Both the position numbers and the translations under genes were made by a program. A stretch of 64,000 nt of DNA from Seohaeicola_A nanhaiensis (GTDB lineage: Bacteria; Pseudomonadota; Alphaproteobacteria; Rhodobacterales; Rhodobacteraceae): positions 15,498-79,497 of the forward strand of contig NZ_JBHSGI010000032.1 of NCBI RefSeq assembly GCF_042654245.1, read 5' to 3'. Shown in pieces: positions 42,861 to 51,734 of the stretch. The notes under the pieces were generated by a model. It was not told where the DNA came from, made no database searches, and saw only the letters and a program-made list of their open reading frames with translations. Position 1 is the first letter of the stretch, and each line of letters begins with the position of its first letter.

Positions 42861-44150
42861 ATGGCCATGATCGTCGCCGCCGACAGCACCACCCGGATCA
42901 GCCTCGCCGATACCGACCGGCTGTATGTGGCGCGCGATGTCGAGGTGATCGTCGCCACCGGCAGCGCCGTCACCGGCAGCACGCTTTATTCCAACCAGCT
43001 TCAGGTGGCGATCGACGGCACCGTGGTGGCGATGGACGGCAATGCCGTACTGCTGGCGGACGACCAGACCGGACTGGGCGCCAATACGCTGATCGTGGGA
43101 AGCACCGGCATCCTGCGCTCGCTCGACATTCCGGGCAGCGCGGCGGTCTATATGGTCGGCACCGAGAGCAGCTTCCAGAACCACGGCGAGGTCACCGGCA
43201 GCTGGGGCACCTATCTCTATGCCTATACCGGCAGCACGCTGGCCAATCACGGCCTGCTCTCGGGGATCGACCGTGCCGCGGTCTATCTGCGGGACTCGGG
43301 CGACATCCGCAGCCTCAACTCCGGGCTGATCACCGGCGCCCATGGCTTCGAATTCTCGAATTCCGACGGTCGGATCGACAACCGGGGCGACATCGTCGCC
43401 ACCGCCCCGGCGGGATCGGCGATCCTGGCCACCGCCGCCTCGGGTGGCATCGTCATACTGAACTCGGGCAGCCTCTGGGCCGCCAATGTCGCGGTGGAGA
43501 CCGCCGATTTCGACGACCGGCTGGTGAACAGCGGCACGATCACCGGCGACGTACTGCTGGGCGACGGCGCGGACTTCTACCGCGGCACCGGCGGCACGGT
43601 GGTGGGCACGGTCTATGGCGGCTTCGGCAACGACCGGCTGTTCGGTGGCGCCGACGACGACGTGCTGTATGGTCAGTCCGGGGTGGACGAATTGCACGGC
43701 CGGCACGGCGACGACGTGCTGGTCGGCGGCAGCGGCAACGACAGCGTGTATGGTGGCGCTGGGTACGACAGCCTTTTTGGCGGCGATGGCAACGACGCGC
43801 TCGGGGGCGGCGATGGCGACGATACGCTGAGGGGAGGCGCTGGCGACGACGTGCTGAACGGCGGACGCGGCGATGACGATCTGACCGGCAATGGCGGGAG
43901 CGACATCTTTGTCTTCCGACGCATGGCCGGCGACGACGTGATCACCGATTTCCAGAACGGCGCGGACCAGATCGACCTGAGCGCCTTCGGCGGACGCGCC
44001 GCCGACTTTGCCGGCCAGGTGGCACCGGCGCTGTCGGATGCCGGCGACGGTGCCACCTTCCTCGATCTCACAGCGCTTGGCGGCTCTGGCTCGGTGCTGA
44101 TCCTGGGGCTGGAGTTCGCCGATGCGGATGCTGCTGATTTCCTTTTTTAG
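42861..44150 (+). CDS. RTX (hemolysin-type calcium-binding) protein
   Basis: A 429-residue secreted-type protein. Residues about 1-250 are beta-strand repeats with Asn/Gly-rich turns (such as NHGEVTGSWGTYLYAYTGS and NSGLITGAHGFEFSNSDG), resembling beta-helix adhesin rungs. Residues about 252-350 hold nine or so RTX nonapeptides (GGFGNDRLFGGADDDVLYG, GGSGNDSVYGGAGYDSLFG). A short C-terminal tail ends in DAADFLF, a hydrophobic end typical of type I secreted RTX proteins. It would fold in external calcium and may bind the surface glycan. No transporter genes are seen here. It converges on the GT10-like gene. Confidence 0.85.
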   Translation: MAMIVAADSTTRISLADTDRLYVARDVEVIVATGSAVTGSTLYSNQLQVAIDGTVVAMDGNAVLLADDQTGLGANTLIVGSTGILRSLDIPGSAAVYMVGTESSFQNHGEVTGSWGTYLYAYTGSTLANHGLLSGIDRAAVYLRDSGDIRSLNSGLITGAHGFEFSNSDGRIDNRGDIVATAPAGSAILATAASGGIVILNSGSLWAANVAVETADFDDRLVNSGTITGDVLLGDGADFYRGTGGTVVGTVYGGFGNDRLFGGADDDVLYGQSGVDELHGRHGDDVLVGGSGNDSVYGGAGYDSLFGGDGNDALGGGDGDDTLRGGAGDDVLNGGRGDDDLTGNGGSDIFVFRRMAGDDVITDFQNGADQIDLSAFGGRAADFAGQVAPALSDAGDGATFLDLTALGGSGSVLILGLEFADADAADFLF

Positions 44151-44167
44151 AGCCTGATACAGCTCGT

Positions 44168-45211
44168 TCAGGCCGGCGCGCGATGTGTCTCCAGCACCTC
44201 GGTCAGCGCCGTCATAACCGCCCCGGCAAGCCGTGCCCGCTCGGCCAGCCAGAGGCCAGTGTCGCCAAAGCGCGCCGCCAGCGCGGCCTGGGCCGTGGCA
44301 TAGGCCTCGAAGAAGGTGGCGTCGAAGCGCACCGCTGCGATCGCCCCGGCGGCCTGCTCCACCGAGAGACCGTGGAGGTTCAGCCAGGACGCCGGCGGCA
44401 GGCCCAGCGTATGCGCCCGGTGCCCGGGCGAGGCGACGTAGAGCGGCAGCGCGCCGCAGGCGAAGGCGTCGAAGAGCTTCTCGGTGAGATACTCGGGCTG
44501 ATGGGTGTTCTCGATGGCGGCCAGCATCCGCGTGCTGCCATCGAGCCGTACCAGCTTGTCGAGATGCCAGTTGCCGATCTCGAAGCGGCTGGGCCCGCCC
44601 TGCCAGCTCTGGCCCAGCCGGCGCACCCCCGGCCCCGTACAGGCCTCGGCCAGGTCGGTCCGCCAGGCGCAGAGGCCGAGGATGTCGCCCTCGGGCCAGT
44701 GTACCGAATGGAAGGCGCCGGGGCGGCGTTCGAACATGAAGGTGAGATCGGCGCCATAGGTGGCGAAGCGGGCCTGCCACTCGGCCGGGGTCAGGGCCGC
44801 ATTGCGCGCGAAACGGGCGGCATAGGCGCTGGCGAAGCGGTGGTTGGAGAGCAGGTAATAGGGGATCGCAGCAAAGCGGAAGATGGCGCTGGTGGCATGG
44901 GTGAGCTGCACCGCCGGCAGGCGCCCGCCGCGGCTGTCGATGCTGATGTCGCGGCAGAGCGGGCGGCGGCCCCAGAGCGTGTCCCAGAAGGGCTCCTCGG
45001 AGAGGATCACCACCGGCGGCCGGCGCGCGCGCCAGACGTCGGCCAGCGCCGCCGGCGCGTCGGCCAGGTCGAGCGGATGGGCGAAGAGCCAGAGGTCGGC
45101 CTCCTCGGGGCGCGTCACCTCCTCCAGCCGGCCCGCGAAGAGCGGCGCCAGCGCCGGATAGGCCAACGGCATCCGGTGGGCATGGGCACCCGTCCTGAAA
45201 ATCCTGATCAT
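44168..45211 (-). CDS. GT10-family (alpha-1,3-fucosyltransferase-like) glycosyltransferase
   Basis: A 347-residue protein. The stretch at 233-260 (IENTHQPEYLTEKLFDAF, then ACGALPLYVA) matches the GDP-fucose-binding motif of GT10 fucosyltransferases: Glu-Asn, Tyr-x-Thr-Glu-Lys, then a small-residue loop with Pro. SEEPFWDTLWG near 71-81 resembles the N-terminal half of the same fold. The window also makes GDP-L-fucose, which agrees with a fucose donor. Bacterial members act on lipopolysaccharide or capsule. Start: ATG at 45211 after AGGGGCGG; the longer upstream frame is Arg-rich and rejected. It lies alone between two plus-strand units. Confidence 0.75.
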   Translation of the reverse strand: MIRIFRTGAHAHRMPLAYPALAPLFAGRLEEVTRPEEADLWLFAHPLDLADAPAALADVWRARRPPVVILSEEPFWDTLWGRRPLCRDISIDSRGGRLPAVQLTHATSAIFRFAAIPYYLLSNHRFASAYAARFARNAALTPAEWQARFATYGADLTFMFERRPGAFHSVHWPEGDILGLCAWRTDLAEACTGPGVRRLGQSWQGGPSRFEIGNWHLDKLVRLDGSTRMLAAIENTHQPEYLTEKLFDAFACGALPLYVASPGHRAHTLGLPPASWLNLHGLSVEQAAGAIAAVRFDATFFEAYATAQAALAARFGDTGLWLAERARLAGAVMTALTEVLETHRAPA

Positions 45212-45405
45212 GCCGCCCCTGCCCTGCCCGCCGACGGCCCCTGTTACACCAGCCCCGCAGGCGGGGAAACCGGGCCGATTGCACTGGCGCGGCGCGGACC
45301 GGGCGGCTAAAGCGGCCCCGACAGGGCGGCGGCCGCTCTTGTCATCGCCCTGGGCCTGTCGCACGATGCCCCGGGCGCGCACGCGGACAAAAAAGCGAGG
45401 CAGGC

Positions 45406-46386
45406 ATGACACACGGCAGAGAGGGAGCGGCGGAACAGGCGCCGATGCAGGTCTGGTGCGCCGATCCCGCCGAGGCCGCCCCGCTGGTGGCCCTGCTGGG
45501 CCCGGTCGAACGGCTGGAGCGCCTGCCCGAGACGCCGGGCGACGCGACCCTGCTGATCCTGCACCCGGCCCCTGTTGCGGCGCTGGCCGGGCATCTCGCC
45601 GCGGGCCTGGCGCCCGAGGCCGCCGCGACCGCCTGGGCCGGGGAGACCCGGAGGCTGCTGCGCCTGCATCGCGCCGCCCGACGCCGGGTGCGGCTGGCCG
45701 AAATTTCGGCCGCGCGCGCCCATCCGCGCGCCTTCCAGGCACTGTTCGGTGGTCCGGGACAGGAGGCCCCAGTCGAAACACCTTTGTCAGAGCCTACTTT
45801 TGACCCGGTTTTGGGCCTTCTGTCGCAGCGGCTGATCCTGGGCGATGCAACGCTGAACGCGCTGGTCGACGAGCTGGAGGCGGCGAGCGCCGATCTGACC
45901 GGGGGTCAGGGGCTGACCGCCGACAACCCCGAGGCCGCCTGGCGCAGCCATGCCGAGGCGGGGCAGCTGCGGTCGCAGGTCGAAAGCGCCGGCCGCGCCC
46001 GCCAGGAGGCCGACCTGCTGAAGGCGCAGAACCGGGCAATGATGGACGAGCTGGAAAGCCTCGCCCGCCACAGCCAGCAGATGCAGGACCGGCTGACCCA
46101 GACCGGCCAGGGCCTGGACAGCGCGCAGGCGCAGATCGCGACGCTGGAGGCCGCGCTGGAGGCGCTGCGCCGGCGCACGGCGGACAAGGAGCGGAGCCTG
46201 CTGGCGGCAGGGCGGATGATCGAGGAAGCGGAGCTGCGCGCCGCCGGGCTGAAGACCGCGCTGGAGCGCGCCGAGGACAAGGCCGCCACGCTGCGGGCCG
46301 AGCTCGAGCGGATCACCGCCTCGCGCTCGTTCCGGCTGACCGCGCCGCTGCGCCGGATGCGGGCGCTGATCGGAGGACGGTCATGA
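45406..46386 (+). CDS. Coiled-coil protein of polysaccharide locus, function unknown
   Basis: A 326-residue soluble protein. The first 130 residues are Ala/Leu/Arg-rich and unrecognised. Residues about 170-310 are a long heptad-type coiled coil (DLLKAQNRAMMDELESLA, QTGQGLDSAQAQIATLEAAL). It ends with ASRSFRLTAPLRRMR, a tail seen at the ends of coiled-coil segments next to glycosyltransferase and methyltransferase domains. It overlaps the next gene by ATGA and leads a three-gene operon of coiled-coil and methyltransferase proteins. A scaffold or chain-length ruler role, as in Wzd/WbdD-like systems, is speculation. Confidence 0.6.
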   Translation: MTHGREGAAEQAPMQVWCADPAEAAPLVALLGPVERLERLPETPGDATLLILHPAPVAALAGHLAAGLAPEAAATAWAGETRRLLRLHRAARRRVRLAEISAARAHPRAFQALFGGPGQEAPVETPLSEPTFDPVLGLLSQRLILGDATLNALVDELEAASADLTGGQGLTADNPEAAWRSHAEAGQLRSQVESAGRARQEADLLKAQNRAMMDELESLARHSQQMQDRLTQTGQGLDSAQAQIATLEAALEALRRRTADKERSLLAAGRMIEEAELRAAGLKTALERAEDKAATLRAELERITASRSFRLTAPLRRMRALIGGRS

Positions 46387-47252
46387 GCTTCCCCGCCGGA
46401 CCCGACGGGATGCCCGCCCATCTGCTGCACATCGGCGCTGGCGACGGCGACGGTGTGACCGCCTGGCAGGCCGCCGGGGTGACCCGCTTCACCCTGGTGG
46501 AGGCCGATCCCGACACCGCCCGCGCCCTGTCCGCCCGGCTGCGGGGCACGCCGGGCGTGCAGGTGATCACCGGGGCAGTCTCGGCCGACCTCACCCCGCG
46601 CCCGTTCCGGCGCTGCAACCTGCCCGGCCTGAACAGCTTTCGGGCGCCCGAGGGGCTGGAGGCGCTGTTTCCCGGCCTGCGGGTGCTGGACGACAGCCCG
46701 GTGACCCCGCTTGACCCGGTGGCGCTGGTGAGGGAGCTGGAACTGGGCGACAGCGCGGCACTGCTGATCGAGGCGCCGGGCGAGGCGCTTGGCATCCTGC
46801 AGGCGCTGCAGGCGGCGGGCCTGCTGGACCGCTTCGCCACGATCCGCCTGCAGGAGGGACGCGAGACGCTCTACGCCGGAGCACCGCCGGCCGAGGCCAT
46901 CCGCAACTGGCTGGAAGACAATGACTTCATGGCCCTGTTAGAGACCGATTCAGACGATCCCGACCGCCCGCATCTGAGCGCCGCGCGTACCGCCGCGCTG
47001 GTCAGGCTGCGCGCCGAACGCGACGCCGCCCTTTCGGCGATGGAGGTGTTGCGCGCCGAACTGGACGAGATCCGCACAGTGGCCGGCGAGCGGGCAGAGC
47101 GGCTTGCCGGGCTGGAGCGCGATCGCGACACGGCGCGCGCCGAGGCCGCGGCGGCGACGCAGCGGCTGACCCTGGCGCGCGCGGAACTGGAGCGGGCCGA
47201 GGAGCAGGTCGGTCTGATCCGCGAGCTGCTGACCGCCGGGGAAGCGGGATGA
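46383..47252 (+). CDS. Rossmann-fold methyltransferase-like protein with C-terminal coiled coil
   Basis: A 289-residue protein. HLLHIGAGDGDGVTAW near 12-27 and FTLVEADPDTARALSAR near 35-52 form the SAM-binding start of a class I methyltransferase. The rest of the catalytic fold is short. From about 205 to the end it is a coiled coil (SAARTAALVRLRAERDAAL, RLAGLERDRDTARAEAAAA). It overlaps both neighbours by ATGA. It may be an active sugar methyltransferase or a degenerate partner of the FkbM protein that follows. Confidence 0.6.
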   Translation: MSFPAGPDGMPAHLLHIGAGDGDGVTAWQAAGVTRFTLVEADPDTARALSARLRGTPGVQVITGAVSADLTPRPFRRCNLPGLNSFRAPEGLEALFPGLRVLDDSPVTPLDPVALVRELELGDSAALLIEAPGEALGILQALQAAGLLDRFATIRLQEGRETLYAGAPPAEAIRNWLEDNDFMALLETDSDDPDRPHLSAARTAALVRLRAERDAALSAMEVLRAELDEIRTVAGERAERLAGLERDRDTARAEAAAATQRLTLARAELERAEEQVGLIRELLTAGEAG

Positions 47253-48445
47253 GCGGCGGGAAACTCAAGGCAAAGCGGCGGCCCAGCCCGCTGGCGGCCC
47301 GCGCCGAAGCGGCCTGGGCCGCTGCCGACTGGCCGGCGCTGGCGGACCTGGCCGCAGAAAAGCTGAAACCCGAGCCCGGCCGCGCCAGGCTGGCGCTGCT
47401 CGCGGCGGCGGGGCTGGCGCAGACCGGCAAGACCGGCGCCGCCCGCAAGCTGGCCGCCAAGGCCCGGCGCTGGGGCGCGCCCCCCGCCGAGATCGCAGAG
47501 GTCCTGCTGGCGGGAACGCTGACCACCCTGGGCCGCGCCGCGCTGCTGCTGGGCGACGAGGCGCGTGCGGACGCGCTTTTCGACCGCGCCGCCGCCCCCC
47601 GCCCCGGGCGCGACCGCGCCATCGCCGAGGCCACGGAGATGGAACTGCTGCCCGAGGCGGCGGCCCGGATGACCCGGTCGCTGGAGGAGTTGCGCGAGGG
47701 CACCCTGCCCGCCTCGGCGGCGGCGGTGCTGCAAAGCCAGATCGAGCTGCTGAACCACACCCTGGCGCTGGCCCAGCAGCGCGGCCAGCTGCGCCCCGGC
47801 GGCGCCCAGCCCGGTGCCGGCCCCAGCCTCGCAGCGCGCGCCACCTCACAGCTGGGCCAGGAGCTCTGGGTACTGGAGCAGACCGGGCACAAACGGGGCG
47901 GCTTCTTCGTCGAATTCGGCGCCACCGACGGGGTGATCCTGTCCAACAGCCTGCTCCTGGAGACCGAATTCGGCTGGCAGGGCATCTGCGCCGAGCCAAA
48001 CCCGGCCTTCTTCGCCAAGCTGAAGCGCAACCGCAGCTGCATCGTGGCCCCGGACTGCATCATGGGGCAGAGCGGCGAGGTGGTGGAGTTCATCCTGGCC
48101 GACGAATATGGCGGGGTCGCCGATTTCGCCGAGGCCGACGCCCATGTCGCCCGCCGCGCGGCCTTCCGCGACGAGGGCGCGGTGCTGCGGCTGACCACCA
48201 TCTCGCTGGACGATTTCCTGAAGAAATACGACGCGCCGCGCCATATCGACTACATGAGTATCGACACCGAGGGCAGCGAATACGAGATCCTGCGCACATT
48301 TCCGTTTCAGGACTGGGACATCCGCCTGCTGACGATCGAGCACAACTTCACCCCGCTGCGCGGCCAGATCCGCGAACTGCTGGAAGGCCATGGCTATGCC
48401 TGTACCGAGCGCGAGTGGGATGACTGGTATGTGAAGACCGGCTGA
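47249..48445 (+). CDS. FkbM-family methyltransferase with N-terminal helical region
   Basis: A 398-residue protein. Residues about 1-190 are Ala-rich helices without a recognised domain, possibly TPR-like. The C-terminal half is FkbM: GGFFVEFGATDGVILSNSL (SAM loop), WQGICAEPNPAFFAKLKRN, then YMSIDTEGSEYEILRTF near 335-351, which holds the Asp/Glu pair of the family. FkbM enzymes O-methylate sugars or peptides. It probably methylates a residue of the polysaccharide. The start overlaps the previous stop (ATGA). A bidirectional terminator-like hairpin follows. Confidence 0.85.
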   Translation: MSGGKLKAKRRPSPLAARAEAAWAAADWPALADLAAEKLKPEPGRARLALLAAAGLAQTGKTGAARKLAAKARRWGAPPAEIAEVLLAGTLTTLGRAALLLGDEARADALFDRAAAPRPGRDRAIAEATEMELLPEAAARMTRSLEELREGTLPASAAAVLQSQIELLNHTLALAQQRGQLRPGGAQPGAGPSLAARATSQLGQELWVLEQTGHKRGGFFVEFGATDGVILSNSLLLETEFGWQGICAEPNPAFFAKLKRNRSCIVAPDCIMGQSGEVVEFILADEYGGVADFAEADAHVARRAAFRDEGAVLRLTTISLDDFLKKYDAPRHIDYMSIDTEGSEYEILRTFPFQDWDIRLLTIEHNFTPLRGQIRELLEGHGYACTEREWDDWYVKTG

Positions 48446-48454
48446 AATGGTCCT

Positions 48455-48480
48455 GTCAGAGCCTGTTTTCAGGTTCTGAC
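48455..48480. terminator. Bidirectional terminator-like hairpin
   Basis: GTCAGAGCCTG at 48455-48465, loop TTTT, and CAGGTTCTGAC at 48470-48480 pair over 11 positions with one G:U. The structure sits exactly where the plus-strand FkbM gene and the minus-strand GT2 gene converge. There is no long U-run, so termination is inferred from position and stem quality. Confidence 0.55.
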
Positions 48481-49532
48481 GAGGTCTGGGCCAGGGCAAG
48501 GATGCGGGCATGATCGCGTCCGGTGCGCCCGGTCAGCCCGTCGGCGACGGCATGGGCGAGCAGGCGCAGGAAGATCCGCCGCTCGCCGGAATGGTCGCGC
48601 ACCTTCAGCAGCCATTTCGGCAGCACCGCCAGCAGCGCCGGCCAGAACATCCACCCCGCGGCCAGCCGGTAGAGCAGCAGCAGGTTGCGGTGGTAGTAAT
48701 AGACCTTCCACAGCGGGCGGAAGCGGCCGCGCTGGCCCGCGAAGGTCGAGCAGTCGTGCTCGAACGCCACCTGCGGCGCGAACCAGAGCCGCCCGCCGGC
48801 GCGGGCAAGACCCAGCGTATAGAGCCCGTCCTCGCCATAGACGAAGAGCCGCCCGTCGGGATAGCCGACCCGGGCGATGGCATCCCGGGACACGAAGAGG
48901 CCGACGAAGGAGGCGACGTCGATGCTGCGTCCCGGCCCCGCGTAATCCTCGGGGCGGACGTGAAAGCCGCCGCGCCCGCCGAGGGTAAGCAGGGTGCGGC
49001 GGAATTCCGCCCCGTGCCAGAAGGGATTGCGCGAGGGGCGGTTCATCTCGCAGATCGCGCCGTCGGGGTAATAGACCGCCGCCGCCACCGCATCGAGCCC
49101 GGTGAGGTCGAGCGCGTGGAAGGCGGCCAGCGCGCCGGGCCGCGGACGGGCGTCGTCGTCCATTACCAGAAGCCAGTCGGGATCGAAGCGGTCGGTGGCC
49201 AGTTTCATCCCCGCCTCGAAGCCTCCGGCGCCGCCGACATTGGTGGCGCTGGTCACCCGGACCAGACGGGGATCCTCTTGCGTGGCCAGCCAGGCCGCGG
49301 TGCCATCGGTGGAGGCATTGTCGACCACCACCACCGCCGCGAGCAGCGCCGCGGGCGTCTCGAGCAGGCGCGCCAGCGTGGCCTTCAGCTTGTCCAGCCG
49401 GTTGTAGGTGACCACCACGGCCACCAGCCGTCCGGCCCCCGCAGGCCCTGCGGCCGCCCTGCTGTTCTCTGCCCTGCCCTGCCCGTCCACGTTTCGAACC
49501 GCTCCTGCCGTTGTGCCGGGGCCAACACTCAT
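48456..49532 (-). CDS. Family 2 glycosyltransferase (galactofuranosyl/rhamnosyl-type)
   Basis: A 358-residue enzyme. VAVVVTYNRLDKLKATLARL and VVVDNASTDGTAAWL are the donor site, and DWLLVMDDDARPRPGAL is the metal-binding Asp run. VGLFVSRDAIARVGYPDGR with GEDGLYTLGLARAGGRLWF is the acceptor loop characteristic of GlfT2-like enzymes. Hydrophobic helices near 280-305 may associate with the membrane. The first 35 residues are low-complexity, and a later start is conceivable. It lies between the methyltransferase operon and the UDP-glucuronate epimerase, divergent from the latter. Confidence 0.85.
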   Translation of the reverse strand: MSVGPGTTAGAVRNVDGQGRAENSRAAAGPAGAGRLVAVVVTYNRLDKLKATLARLLETPAALLAAVVVVDNASTDGTAAWLATQEDPRLVRVTSATNVGGAGGFEAGMKLATDRFDPDWLLVMDDDARPRPGALAAFHALDLTGLDAVAAAVYYPDGAICEMNRPSRNPFWHGAEFRRTLLTLGGRGGFHVRPEDYAGPGRSIDVASFVGLFVSRDAIARVGYPDGRLFVYGEDGLYTLGLARAGGRLWFAPQVAFEHDCSTFAGQRGRFRPLWKVYYYHRNLLLLYRLAAGWMFWPALLAVLPKWLLKVRDHSGERRIFLRLLAHAVADGLTGRTGRDHARILALAQTSSEPENRL

Positions 49533-49602
49533 ACTTCGGGTCCGGTGTCAAACCCGCCGCTTCCGGTTTGACAGACTGCGCGGGTTCCGTCACCTAGAGT
49601 TC

Positions 49603-50604
49603 ATGCAGACCGCACTTGTCACCGGCTCGGCCGGCTTCATCGGATTTCACGTCGCAACCCGCCTGCTGGACGCCGGCTGGCGGGTCATCGGGCTCGACTC
49701 GATGTCGGACTATTACGACGTCGACCTGAAGCGCCGCCGTCACGCGCTGCTCTCCCAGCACGCCGGCTTTACCGCTGTCGAGGACCGGCTGGAGGCGCCC
49801 GGCCTGCTGATGCGGCTCTTCGCCGAGCACCGGCCTGCGCGGGTGGTGCATCTGGCGGCCCAGGCGGGCGTCCGGTTTTCCATCGAGCAGCCGCGCTCCT
49901 ACCTCGAGTCGAACCTGATCGGCACCTTCGAGCTTCTGGAGGCCGCCCGCGCCCATCCGCCCCGACATCTGCTGCTGGCCTCGACCTCTTCGGCCTATGG
50001 GGCCAATACCGAGATGCCCTATGTCGAGACGCAGCGGGCCGACCATCAGATGTCGTTCTACGCCGCCACCAAGAAGGCGACCGAGAGCATGGCGCATTCC
50101 TATGCCCATCTCTACAGCCTGCCGGTGACGATGTTCCGCTTCTTCACCGTCTACGGACCCTGGGGCCGGCCGGACATGGCCTATTTCAAGTTCACCCGGG
50201 CGATCCTGAAGGGCGATCCGATCGATGTCTACAACCACGGCCAGATGCGCCGCGACTTCACCTATGTCGACGACCTGGTGGAGGGCATCATGGCGCTGGG
50301 AGAGGCCGTGCCGGGCGATACTCCGGTGTCGGAGCGGGATTCGCTCAGCCCGGTGGCGCCCTTCCGGGTGGTCAATATCGGCGCTGCTGCGCCCGCGCCG
50401 CTGATGGATTTCATCGAGGCTATCGAAGCCGCCTGCGGGCAGACCGCCGAGAAGGTGATGCTGCCGATGCAGCCGGGCGACGTGCCGGCGACTTGGGCCG
50501 ATATCGGTCTGCTGACCGATCTGACCGGCTTTACGCCGCAGGTGGAGATGCGGGAGGGCGTGGCCCGCTTTGTGGCCTGGTACAGGGACTATTACGAGGT
50601 CTGA
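49603..50604 (+). CDS. lpsL: UDP-glucuronate 4-epimerase
   Basis: A 333-residue extended short-chain dehydrogenase that interconverts UDP-glucuronate and UDP-galacturonate. ALVTGSAGFIGFHVATRLL is the NAD loop, and LDSMSDYYDVDLKRRRHALL is typical of the glucuronate-specific GAE group. HLAAQAGVRFSIEQPRSYLE, YAATKKATESMAHSYAHL (Tyr-x3-Lys) and FRFFTVYGPWGRPDMAYFKF follow at the expected places. It has full length. It ends next to the 26-bp palindrome that precedes parB. A UDP-glucose dehydrogenase for its substrate is not in the window. Confidence 0.9.
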   Translation: MQTALVTGSAGFIGFHVATRLLDAGWRVIGLDSMSDYYDVDLKRRRHALLSQHAGFTAVEDRLEAPGLLMRLFAEHRPARVVHLAAQAGVRFSIEQPRSYLESNLIGTFELLEAARAHPPRHLLLASTSSAYGANTEMPYVETQRADHQMSFYAATKKATESMAHSYAHLYSLPVTMFRFFTVYGPWGRPDMAYFKFTRAILKGDPIDVYNHGQMRRDFTYVDDLVEGIMALGEAVPGDTPVSERDSLSPVAPFRVVNIGAAAPAPLMDFIEAIEAACGQTAEKVMLPMQPGDVPATWADIGLLTDLTGFTPQVEMREGVARFVAWYRDYYEV

Positions 50605-50640
50605 GGGCATTCGACCTCAGCAATTTCAATGGCTTGCAGA

Positions 50641-50666
50641 AAAATGTTTCGCGCGCGAAACATTTT
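50641..50666. promoter_or_regulatory. 26-bp perfect palindrome, probable centromere (parS-like) site
   Basis: AAAATGTTTCGCG followed by its exact reverse complement. It contains TGTTTC and GAAACA half-sites, as in the canonical 16-bp parS, but with a 6-base GC core instead of ACGT. It lies 16 bases past the stop of parB, in the short gap before the epimerase. Position and half-sites strongly suggest a ParB-binding partition site. Confidence 0.7.
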
Positions 50667-50682
50667 GGCGGGACAGGGGCGG

Positions 50683-51714
50683 TTACCCCGCCGCCCCCTG
50701 CCGCCGCAGCCAGGCCTGCAGCGCGCCGTGCAGCGCCGGGGTGACCCCTGCACCGGTCAGGACGATACGGGACCCGTCGAAATCGACCTCCACCTCGAGG
50801 ATCTGCGGCTCCGGCGGCGTCGCTACAGGAGCGGTCTCTGCAGGCGCCGCGGCGGGCGGGGCAGGGCGGCGCACCGCGGCGGCGGCAAGGCGGGCCAGCA
50901 GGGCCATCTCGGCTTCTGGGGTGTCGGGCGCGGCGCGGCGCAGGCCCTCGGCGATACGCTCCGCGCCCCCGGCCTCCACCGCCTTGACCAGGTCCAGCCC
51001 CAGCTTTTCGGAAATCGCGGTGGGAAAGCGCAGGCTTGCATCCAGCGCCTCGACCAGCGCGGTGAAGCTGTTGATCTTCGACCGCTTCGAGCGTGACACG
51101 GCACCGAACAGACCCTGCAAAGCCAGTTTGCGGGTCGGGTAGATGCCTTCCTGCCAGGCCTTCAGAGCGATCCGGGCACGTTCGTAGAGACTGAGGTTGG
51201 CGCGGATCTCGTTTTCCTCGACCATCGCCACATAGGCGGCCTGCCGGTCGGGCGGGGCCACCACCAGCGCCTTGACGCGCCCGAAGCGGTCGCCGTGCCG
51301 CTGTTCCAGCGCCTGCAGCGCCGTGAGCCGGCGCCAGCCCGAGACCAGCCCGTGGGTCTGCGCCCCCCTGGGCTGGGGCAGAGCGACGACCTCGATGGGC
51401 ACCTGCTGGCCGCGCGCCTCGATCGAGGCGGTCAGGGCCTCCATCTCTTCCGGATCCTGCGCCATGCGGTCGCGCACCAGATGATGCGGGTCGATGGCCG
51501 ACAGCGGCAGCGTCTCGATCAGCCGTCCCTCGGCGCGCGCGCTGGCCATCGCCTCGGCCACCTCGCCAAGCGCCGCCGTGGCCGAGGCCTCGCCCGCCAC
51601 CCGGGCGATCGGCGGCTCGGAGGGCATCAGCGCCCGCATCGCCGGGGCAGGGGCGCTGCCGGCCCCGTCCAGATAGCCTGCCTGCGGCGGCGTCAGTCGC
51701 TTGCGCTTGGCCAT
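50683..51714 (-). CDS. parB: ParB-type plasmid partition protein
   Basis: A 343-residue DNA-binding protein of the ParB/RepB family. The ParB nuclease-fold domain starts near LPLSAIDPHHLVRDRM (about 69) and includes EVVALPQPRGAQTHGLVSGW and RRLTALQALEQRHGD, the box that binds CTP in relatives. An HTH-type centre follows (AYVAMVEENEIRANLSLYER). The C-terminus (ILEVEVDFDGSRIVLTG) is a dimerisation-like strand segment. It is 20 bases downstream of parA with GAGGAG as ribosome site, so parAB form an operon. The likely target is the palindrome at 50641. Confidence 0.9.
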   Translation of the reverse strand: MAKRKRLTPPQAGYLDGAGSAPAPAMRALMPSEPPIARVAGEASATAALGEVAEAMASARAEGRLIETLPLSAIDPHHLVRDRMAQDPEEMEALTASIEARGQQVPIEVVALPQPRGAQTHGLVSGWRRLTALQALEQRHGDRFGRVKALVVAPPDRQAAYVAMVEENEIRANLSLYERARIALKAWQEGIYPTRKLALQGLFGAVSRSKRSKINSFTALVEALDASLRFPTAISEKLGLDLVKAVEAGGAERIAEGLRRAAPDTPEAEMALLARLAAAAVRRPAPPAAAPAETAPVATPPEPQILEVEVDFDGSRIVLTGAGVTPALHGALQAWLRRQGAAG

Positions 51715-51734
51715 GGGTTGTCTCTCCTCAGGCT

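Noticed and set aside
42228..45284. A minus-strand frame of about 1000 codons across gmd, the intergenic region, the RTX gene and the GT10-like gene
   Set aside because: It is antisense or out of frame to well-supported genes and its translation lacks any family motif.
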